Shown in pieces: positions 28,149 through 34,635 of a stretch of DNA of 34,635 bases. A program made the translations under genes and the position numbers. Origin of the DNA: Devosiaceae bacterium (GTDB lineage: Bacteria > Pseudomonadota > Alphaproteobacteria > Rhizobiales > Devosiaceae); assembly GCA_021648375.1 (NCBI GenBank), contig JAKISW010000030.1, forward strand, positions 1-34,635. The letters are read 5' to 3'. The first letter of the stretch is position 1. Each line of letters opens with the position of its first letter. Under the pieces are notes generated by a model, which was not told the DNA's origin, did not search any database, and worked only from the letters and a program-made list of their open reading frames with translations.

Positions 28149-31100
28149 TGAAAAACTACCTTGAAAAGGCAAAAGAAACAGAAGGGCTTGAAGGTTATTC
28201 AGATTACGAAATAACAGAAGCTCTTCACTCTATGTACCGGGATGAAACCGGCACTGAAGTCCCTTTTGAGCAATTCTCGGCAGATGCTGGGCTTATTCTC
28301 CGGACAGAGGTGCTTTCACTGCCTCCAGAGCCTGGCGGTGAGGTGGGTGAAGTCGTAGTCGGCGGCACGGGCATTGACCCGCAACGTCAGGGGCTATCCG
28401 GAAACCAGCCGCTGCCGAGCCATCCGATACCCGAAGATATGCAGGGCGCTCCCACGCTGACCCCTCAACCTCCATATCCTGGTTTCGGTACGGGTGAATC
28501 AATGTGGCAAAGGGTTAACAAAAAAATAGAGGAGCGCAGGGGTAATGTTGCAACAACGGCTGGGGCGGGCATTGCCCAAGGAACCCTCGGGCTCGGAGAG
28601 GCGGCATTAAGAACGCCACAGTCTGTGAATAGAATTCTCGGCTCAATTAATGAATTTGGCCAGTTTCTTGGTGTTCCAGAGTGGATGACAAAAAAACGCT
28701 TCAAGAATCCGATTGATGTTATTGAACACGGCTTCAAAGTTGGTGACTTTCAGATCGAGGGCACAACAGACGCAGCGGATAAAATCCGTGGAAGCATGCA
28801 GATACTTCCTGAAATGTTTGAGCCGTTTCAAGTCTTGTCTGAAAAGAGTCAAGAAGCTGACACCGCTTTCCAGAAAGCGATCAAAGGAAATTTTGAACAG
28901 CTTGGTGATGTTGTAACTGACCCGCAGGCATGGGCTGGATTTATCGGGCAAGCCGTTCCCTCTTTGTACGCAGCCTGGAAGTCAGGGGGATCATTGCCAT
29001 TTGTTGGTTGGCTTGAAGCAATGCAGGCAGCCGGGGATGCCGATCAATACGAAGAAATTACTGGCGAAAAAATGAGCGATGCAAAGTTTGCCACATCAAC
29101 AATATTGGTTGGTACGGTTAACGGGCTGCTGGAAAAAGCGGGAATTAATCGCATATTAAAAGGTAATGGTTCTGCTCTTGAGCGGTTCTTTACTGGGGGC
29201 GGGTGGGAAGGTGGGACTGAAGGCTTGCAGGCAGTTGTGGGCAATGTTGGCAAAATGCTATACGACCCTGATGCAGGCTTATCGCAAGGCGTTCTTCCTG
29301 GAGTCATGGGAGGATTCGCTACCGGCGGTGCCCTGTCAGCGGGGCAACGTGTGCATGATAAGCGTGTTCAAAAAAGGGAGCTTTCTGAAATTGAAAAGGA
29401 TTTCATCACGCCGAAGGAATATCCCGACGCTGCACAAGAGCAGGCAAGGCAGGCTGGTGATCCGGTAAATGCCCAATTCGTAATGACAACGCCAAAGCAG
29501 GAAGAAATAGAGCAGAAGATCATAGATACGCGCGAATTTCTGCAAACTGCCGGAGAGCGGCAGAAAGCAGAAGCAGAAAAAAATCTTAAGCGCCTGGAAG
29601 AAACCCTGACGGTTTTGAAGGCTGAGGGTATTACCGAAGAGACATTGCGCGGTGAGCTGGTCAAAGAAATTCAGGAGAAGCGCGGTGGCAAGCCTTTAGC
29701 TGAGAGCAAAACGCTGGCACCATCGAAGCCCGACAAGGTCGAAGTAGCGCCCACCAAAGATGGAGCCGCGCCTAAACCAATCAAAGCAGCGCCAAAGGAG
29801 ATAGTCAAGGAGGTAAAGCAACAGCAAATCATGCCTGAAACAGTGCAAGTTGGCCCAGCGTCTACAAAAACAACCGCTATCAGCAACAATAAAACATCAG
29901 TTTATAGAGAAACTGCACCCAATGACCTTTATGAAATTCTAATGGTGAACAAGCAAGGTGGTAATAGCAGAATGTTTGTCTCTGATGATGAATCATTGGC
30001 TCTTGGTCAAGGAGAAAATAAAGGCGCAATCATTGAAATGCGCGGTGATTATGTTTCTGGGTTAGAGCATAAAAAAGTTGGAGCGGGAGTTATTGGAGGG
30101 AAGGAATACCAGACAAACTATGTTGCCAAAGATGCAATTAAGAAAATAACCGTCAAATCTGGGCAGAAAATCACCCGTGGACTAACAAACAGTCTTCTTC
30201 GCCAAGGATTTGTCAAAACACAACTTAATGATGGAACAAGAATATTTACTCCGAAAAAAGCAATAAAAAAGGTAACGAAGAAAAAACCGAAAACCATGCG
30301 CCAGCCAAAAGGCGAAGCTGAAATGAAGGCAAAGCCAAGTGATTTGCCGGATGAATTGGCTTCATACTCTCCGGGCGTTGCCCACCAACCGTTGTATCAA
30401 GACGCGGTAACGGTTGGCTATGAAGCACCTGAATCCGGGATTGTTAAAATAGGTAAAAGAATTATTTCAATGCCTAATAAAGCAAAGCCTATGCGCCGCG
30501 AAAGCATTCGTATTGCCCTGATAAATATTATTGGTCCGAGGCTATATGAAGGGAAGGTTAAGGGTAAAGGAAGACTTGGCTTTTACCGGCCTGATAATAG
30601 TGCGATAAGAATTAAGCGTTATGGAGATGTTGAGGTGATGGCGCACGAAATGGCACATTACCTAGATTTCCATTACAAATACAAAAGAGAGTTCAGCAAA
30701 ATATATAATAGTCCCGATGTCGTTAACGAAGTGAAAAACCTTTCCTATGACATCAGCACGACAGAGCTTTCAAAGGTTGAGGGCTTTGCTGAGTTTGTGC
30801 GCTTGTGGTTGACTCGATATGAGTCTGCAAAGGCACAGGCTCCACGCTTCGTGGATCAGTTTGAGGCGGTGCTGGCAAAAGACAAAAAGCTTAGCAAGAA
30901 AATGCTCATCCTCCAAGAGAAGATGCATCAGTGGTATTTCCAGGGGAGCGAAGCAAGGCTAACCGCCGTGATGGATGGGAATAAATTAAATTTAAAGGAA
31001 AAGTTGGATTATGTGTTGCATCGTCGCCCAACATCGATGCTCAAGCAGCGCTATGTTGACCATATTCACGCAGCAAAGGTGATTGAAAGAGAAACCAAAG

Positions 31101-33733
31101 GTAAGTTGCTGGATGCCACAGAAAGCGCCTACAAACAGCTCCAGTTGATTAACGGGATAGAAGGAATATTTGCTGAGTCAACTAAGCATGGCGCACCTTA
31201 TTTTGATAAGGATGGGGCTATTCAATTTAAGGGTCCATCGCTTGAAGACGTTTTTAGGTTTTCTATTTCTTCTGGTGCAGAGATATTCAACCTTCATCAA
31301 GAATATTTTGCTGCCAGAAGAGCAAAAGAGCTTAAGGAGCAAGGGCGAGAAAACCTGTTTGACGAAGGAATGATCAAGGCAGGACTCGGTCATGCAAAGA
31401 AATACCCATGGTTTGCTGAATCCTTTAAGAAATATCAGGAATACCGTAAAAACTTGATGAGTTTTATGGTTGATACAGGGTATTTAGATAAGAATGCTGC
31501 CTTAAATATGCTTGAGGTTAACAAAAATTATGTGCCATTTAATCGGGTTGTCGAAGGTATCGGTGAGTCTTTCTCTGGTGCTGGGAAAAGCAATTTCAAG
31601 AGACTAAAAGGTGGTACGCAGAACATCCAAAATATTTACAACAACATCGTGATGGGTGATTTTCAGCACATCAAGGGTGCTTTGCAGGCAAAGGCGTTGC
31701 GCCAGATGTTTGAAGCCGGACTCAAGTCTCAGAATGGCTCACAGTTCTTTTCAAAGATTGATTCAGATAGTGAATTGGTGAAGGCGCAGGTAGATCAAAT
31801 GGCCGGAAAGGTGGCAGAAGCTATGGGGGCTCTTGGCGTTACGATCACAAACGGTGGATTGGTTAACTCTGGAAACATAGATGGAACGATTGTCGATCAA
31901 GAACAGATCATTAAATATTTTGAGAAAAATCCAGAAGAATTGATGTTTTGGACGTTTGGCAACATGCCAAAGACAGCGGAAACAAAGGTCACGTCATTTA
32001 TTTCAAGCAAAACAGGAAAGCGTGTATGGGTTGAAATCCAACGTGAGGCTGAAATGGTTGTTGATATGCTGGACAATCTCAACGGATGGGCGCTACCTGA
32101 TGGATTGGCCGGAAAAGCTTTAGGTTTTGCTTATACAATAAAGAATATGCAAACAGTGTTGATAACATCTATGCCGCAATTCTCAATCCCAAATCTGGTG
32201 CGGGATATTCAGACGGCAACAATGGTTAGTGGGGGGAAATTCAAGCCGGTTTATCATAACATGCTTGGGTTTGCTTCAATGTTGGGGCATGGCCTTGGAA
32301 AAAATACGGCCTACACTGAAATGCTTAGAAATGGAGGCGGGTGGGCAGGAAGAGTGCGTAGCGCTATGGATGAAACTCGCGGACAGTCGAATCATAGAAT
32401 GCCTGGCCGGTGGAAAAAGCCAGAATTATTTTTGACCAACATACTTGAGCTTTATATAAAATTGGTTGATAGCCCAGAAATGTCCACGAGAGCAGGATAT
32501 TATATCCAGCAGCGCCGTGAGGGCACGACGGCTAGGGAAGCCGCATGGGGTGCGCGTGAGATTAGTACTGATTTTAGAAAGCATGGATCATATGCCGCCT
32601 TTGTGATGCTGCAAAGGACAATTCCATTCCATGGGGCTTTTGTTCAATCCGTTGATAGAGACATTCGGGCGTTTGCAGAGAAGGATGGTGAAACCAAATT
32701 CAGCAATCTTCTAAAGACGGAATCAGGACGGCTACACATTAATGACTTAAAGGTAAGAATGGCCGCTGTGGCAGCAGGATTTGCAGCAATTACATTGCTG
32801 CTTGCGTCAATGAATGAAGATGAAGATTTTTATCAGGATTTAACTGAAGATCAAAGAGTTAGATTTTTTCATATAAAAATTGATGGAGTTCAGTATCAAA
32901 TACCAAAACCTCACGGCTTTTTTTCAATGATGTTGCAAGGGGTTGAGACATTCATGGACTATTTGACTCAAAAAGAAGGTGCTGATGCAGCAAAAGTTAT
33001 GGCGTTCTCTTTAGCGTATAACCTAAATGATCAGTTTATTCCCGGAGTTATCAATCCACATGTTGAGATAGCTTTAAATAAAACTTTCTCGGGTGCGCCA
33101 ATTGTTCCTAAAGGGCTTGATCGAGTTTCCAGCTATTTGCAATATAGCCAAAACACGCCGCAGCTTTATGTTGCAATAGGAGAGTCACTGAACATTTCTC
33201 CGGCGAAGGCGAGGCATATTGCGCGGGGATATTTCGGATATTTTGAGAACTTTATTTCTGATACCGCTGAGCTTGCCCTGTGGAATGAAAGCGCATGGGG
33301 TGAGCGTCCGTTTAAGTCGGGAGCAAAACAATATTTTGGAAAGCAATTTATTCCTAGAGAAGTTCCATTCAGAACCAGGTGGACAGAGAAGTATTACGAT
33401 TTGAAAGCGAGAGCTGTAACTGCGCGGGCTGACATTTCCGTTCTTAAAAAAAGGTTGCCTTTAAATAGCAAGCTGTTGTTAAAAATAGAAGATAAAACAA
33501 CACAGCTATTGTCGTCCATGTCCAACTCATTTGGAAAGGTGGATAAATATATTGCAGATTCTCGAGAATCTAGCATGGCCATAAAATATGACAAGGAGCT
33601 TCTTGCTGTCGATAAAGAAAACAAAATCAATGCTTTAAGGAAAGAAAAAAATGAAATTATGAAGTCTTTTTATAAATCAATTAACGTAGAATTAGCTCTT
33701 GCTGAAAAAATAATAAAACAAAACATGAGGTAA
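28148..33733 (+). CDS. Giant internal virion protein with zinc peptidase and LPD38-like domains
   Basis: An 1861-residue protein taking 16% of the genome. The N-terminal 400 residues include amphipathic and Gly-rich stretches (TTAGAGIAQGTLGLGEAALR; GVLPGVMGGFATGGALSAGQ). A coiled coil follows at about residues 440-520. H833-E-M-A-H837 with E878/E882 in EGFAEF makes a gluzincin-type metallopeptidase site. A region at about residues 1310-1640 (SMPQFSIPNLVRDIQTA, IPFHGAFVQSVDRDIR) fits the large polyvalent protein domain LPD38. A hydrophobic segment VAAGFAAITLLLASM follows near 1540. It is probably ejected with the DNA and may cut an envelope or defence protein. It ends 4 bases before the endolysin gene. 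Confidence 0.78.
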   Translation: MKNYLEKAKETEGLEGYSDYEITEALHSMYRDETGTEVPFEQFSADAGLILRTEVLSLPPEPGGEVGEVVVGGTGIDPQRQGLSGNQPLPSHPIPEDMQGAPTLTPQPPYPGFGTGESMWQRVNKKIEERRGNVATTAGAGIAQGTLGLGEAALRTPQSVNRILGSINEFGQFLGVPEWMTKKRFKNPIDVIEHGFKVGDFQIEGTTDAADKIRGSMQILPEMFEPFQVLSEKSQEADTAFQKAIKGNFEQLGDVVTDPQAWAGFIGQAVPSLYAAWKSGGSLPFVGWLEAMQAAGDADQYEEITGEKMSDAKFATSTILVGTVNGLLEKAGINRILKGNGSALERFFTGGGWEGGTEGLQAVVGNVGKMLYDPDAGLSQGVLPGVMGGFATGGALSAGQRVHDKRVQKRELSEIEKDFITPKEYPDAAQEQARQAGDPVNAQFVMTTPKQEEIEQKIIDTREFLQTAGERQKAEAEKNLKRLEETLTVLKAEGITEETLRGELVKEIQEKRGGKPLAESKTLAPSKPDKVEVAPTKDGAAPKPIKAAPKEIVKEVKQQQIMPETVQVGPASTKTTAISNNKTSVYRETAPNDLYEILMVNKQGGNSRMFVSDDESLALGQGENKGAIIEMRGDYVSGLEHKKVGAGVIGGKEYQTNYVAKDAIKKITVKSGQKITRGLTNSLLRQGFVKTQLNDGTRIFTPKKAIKKVTKKKPKTMRQPKGEAEMKAKPSDLPDELASYSPGVAHQPLYQDAVTVGYEAPESGIVKIGKRIISMPNKAKPMRRESIRIALINIIGPRLYEGKVKGKGRLGFYRPDNSAIRIKRYGDVEVMAHEMAHYLDFHYKYKREFSKIYNSPDVVNEVKNLSYDISTTELSKVEGFAEFVRLWLTRYESAKAQAPRFVDQFEAVLAKDKKLSKKMLILQEKMHQWYFQGSEARLTAVMDGNKLNLKEKLDYVLHRRPTSMLKQRYVDHIHAAKVIERETKGKLLDATESAYKQLQLINGIEGIFAESTKHGAPYFDKDGAIQFKGPSLEDVFRFSISSGAEIFNLHQEYFAARRAKELKEQGRENLFDEGMIKAGLGHAKKYPWFAESFKKYQEYRKNLMSFMVDTGYLDKNAALNMLEVNKNYVPFNRVVEGIGESFSGAGKSNFKRLKGGTQNIQNIYNNIVMGDFQHIKGALQAKALRQMFEAGLKSQNGSQFFSKIDSDSELVKAQVDQMAGKVAEAMGALGVTITNGGLVNSGNIDGTIVDQEQIIKYFEKNPEELMFWTFGNMPKTAETKVTSFISSKTGKRVWVEIQREAEMVVDMLDNLNGWALPDGLAGKALGFAYTIKNMQTVLITSMPQFSIPNLVRDIQTATMVSGGKFKPVYHNMLGFASMLGHGLGKNTAYTEMLRNGGGWAGRVRSAMDETRGQSNHRMPGRWKKPELFLTNILELYIKLVDSPEMSTRAGYYIQQRREGTTAREAAWGAREISTDFRKHGSYAAFVMLQRTIPFHGAFVQSVDRDIRAFAEKDGETKFSNLLKTESGRLHINDLKVRMAAVAAGFAAITLLLASMNEDEDFYQDLTEDQRVRFFHIKIDGVQYQIPKPHGFFSMMLQGVETFMDYLTQKEGADAAKVMAFSLAYNLNDQFIPGVINPHVEIALNKTFSGAPIVPKGLDRVSSYLQYSQNTPQLYVAIGESLNISPAKARHIARGYFGYFENFISDTAELALWNESAWGERPFKSGAKQYFGKQFIPREVPFRTRWTEKYYDLKARAVTARADISVLKKRLPLNSKLLLKIEDKTTQLLSSMSNSFGKVDKYIADSRESSMAIKYDKELLAVDKENKINALRKEKNEIMKSFYKSINVELALAEKIIKQNMR

Positions 33734-33737
33734 TGAA

Positions 33738-34283
33738 ATGATTTCGTTAAAAACAAAAATAATTGAAGCTATTTTAGAGGTTGAGGGAGGCTATGTTAAT
33801 GATCCGTCTGATTCTGGCGGAGAAACAAACTGGGGGGTAACTATAAATGTTGCCAGAAAATACGGATATCAAGGCAGCATGATTGAGCTTGATAGGAGTA
33901 TTGCTTTTGATATTTATGCTGAAAAATACTGGAATTCAGTTAAAGGCGATGAATTATTATCTGCATCAGAAATGATTGCTGCCGAGGTTGTGGATACGGC
34001 AGTTAATATGGGCCCGAATAGGGCCGGTAAATTTCTGCAACGTTCTCTTAATGCGCTTAATAATCGTCAGCGCTTATATAATGATTTGAGTGTTGATGGA
34101 AAAATTGGGTTTAATACTATTTCATGTCTAGAGCTTTGTTTAATGTCTAGAGATGAGACTGTGCTTGCAAAAATGCTCAATTGTTTGCAGGGTTCTTTTT
34201 ATATTGAACTTTCTGAAAGAAGGGAGAAGGATGAAAGGTTCATACATGGATGGTTTAAAAATAGAGTAAAAATGGGGCATTAA
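33738..34283 (+). CDS. Endolysin, GH108 N-acetylmuramidase
   Basis: A 181-residue protein with an N-terminal GH108 domain: E16-G-G-Y-V-N-D-P-S-D-S-G-G-E-T-N-W-G-V-T, where E16 is the expected catalytic glutamate. The C-terminal part (NMGPNRAGKFLQRSLNALNN ... LSVDGKIGFNT) is a PG_binding_3-type peptidoglycan-binding domain. It cuts the glycan backbone at lysis. It has no signal peptide or SAR helix, so it needs a holin. GAGG lies 8 bases before the ATG, and its stop abuts the next gene's ATG. Confidence 0.94.
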   Translation: MISLKTKIIEAILEVEGGYVNDPSDSGGETNWGVTINVARKYGYQGSMIELDRSIAFDIYAEKYWNSVKGDELLSASEMIAAEVVDTAVNMGPNRAGKFLQRSLNALNNRQRLYNDLSVDGKIGFNTISCLELCLMSRDETVLAKMLNCLQGSFYIELSERREKDERFIHGWFKNRVKMGH

Positions 34284-34592
34284 ATGGAAGAGGAAAAAAA
34301 GAAATTCAAGGGATCTTTTGACAAAATGATGTTCTATGTGGCAAGCATATCAATAGTAACATTATTGGGTGTGCAGGTTGATCAAACATCTATCTTGGTA
34401 TTAGGTCAGTCAAAAAACAATAGAGAATTGTCTTTTATGAGCGCCCAATTGTCGAATGTAATGACAAATCAAAAAACGCTACAAGCGTCAGTTGAAGCAA
34501 TTAGAGGTCAAGTTGTTAATGTAACGATAAAGCAAAAAGAGGATTGCTTTAGGGGTAATTTTTATTGGTCTAAAACACAGTTAAAATGTTAA
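34284..34592 (+). CDS. Small membrane protein of lysis cassette
   Basis: A 102-residue protein with a charged N-terminus (MEEEKKKFKGSFDKM), one hydrophobic segment (about residues 16-37, MFYVASISIVTLLGVQVDQT), a polar coiled-coil-like middle and a Cys-containing tail. It lies between the endolysin and the sigma-like gene. Topology would allow a pinholin-like, antiholin or exclusion role, but no family is recognised. Its start directly follows the endolysin stop, and its own stop overlaps the next start once the circle is closed. Confidence 0.65.
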   Translation: MEEEKKKFKGSFDKMMFYVASISIVTLLGVQVDQTSILVLGQSKNNRELSFMSAQLSNVMTNQKTLQASVEAIRGQVVNVTIKQKEDCFRGNFYWSKTQLKC

Positions 34593-34635
34593 TTGATAAT
34601 GATCTTAAAGATATTAATCTTAATGAGCTGAGCGG
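34509..34635. repeat. 127-base terminal direct repeat marking circular closure
   Basis: Bases 34509-34635 equal bases 1-127 exactly. The repeat runs from inside one gene's 3' end into the next gene, so it is not a gene duplication. A length of 127 equals a common assembler k-mer size, so it most likely marks a circular assembly graph (circular or terminally redundant genome of 34,508 bp) and not true physical ends. Confidence 0.95.

Noticed and set aside
1..34635. tRNA genes, rRNA, CRISPR arrays, insertion sequences
   Set aside because: No cloverleaf with conserved T-loop sequence, no regularly spaced repeats and no transposase or inverted terminal repeats were seen on reading; a tRNAscan run would be the formal check.
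34509..34635. Terminal direct repeats as in T7-like phages
   Set aside because: The repeat is exactly 127 bases, lies in coding sequence across a gene overlap, and the phage is P22-like, so a circular assembly overlap is the simpler explanation.

Overview
The window is one complete, small phage genome of about 34.5 kb. The first 127 bases are repeated exactly at the end (1-127 = 34509-34635), so the sequence closes into a circle of 34,508 bp, cut inside a small lysis-region gene. The virion genes point to a P22-like podovirus: portal, scaffold, P22 gp5-type coat, gp4-type and gp10-type tail factors, a P22-like order, and no sheath, tube or tape-measure genes. The Rz/Rz1 spanin pair shows a Gram-negative host. 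C4-like RNAs and an Erf-type recombinase suggest a gammaproteobacterium, but the host cannot be named from the sequence.

Layout. (1) 33738-34592 plus 1-1444: rightward lysis cassette (GH108 endolysin, small membrane protein, sigma-70-family factor, holin-like protein, overlapping i-spanin and o-spanin). (2) 1493-6187: leftward recombination/replication operon (Erf annealing protein, coiled-coil phage protein, YqaJ-type exonuclease, DnaQ-like exonuclease, SSB, small hypotheticals). (3) 6188-6900: gene-free control region holding two face-to-face promoters. Each makes a candidate small RNA of about 111 nt ended by an intrinsic terminator, and the two RNAs resemble each other. (4) 6901-10815: rightward early operon (ASCH protein, small zinc-finger-like proteins, Phg_2220-type replication protein, DUF1367-like protein, Ref/HNH-like nuclease, DUF551-like protein, RuvC-like resolvase). 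(5) 10989-13534: two virion-type proteins. (6) 13586-15268: leftward operon of very small proteins around a 59-aa HTH protein, with a consensus promoter carrying a perfect palindrome. (7) 15397-33733: rightward late operon (terminase small subunit, split large subunit, portal, DUF2829 protein, scaffold, coat, tail factors, fibre, cupin-like protein, ejection proteins, 1861-aa metallopeptidase/LPD38 protein).

How it may work. Leftward and rightward early transcription appear to start from converging promoters at 6585-6612 and 6286-6313. The two promoters share an inverted repeat. Each transcript passes its own C4-like RNA and terminator and then a second terminator-like hairpin before reaching the genes, and each read-through transcript is antisense to the other RNA. 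I see no integrase, CI/Cro pair, replicative helicase or polymerase, so an RNA-based early switch is the leading hypothesis for control. The HTH operon resembles acr/aca-type anti-defence loci, and the DUF2829 protein belongs to the family of the Thoeris inhibitor Tad2. The phage sigma-like factor sits with the lysis genes. These functional readings are inference; the gene families and sequence motifs are seen directly.
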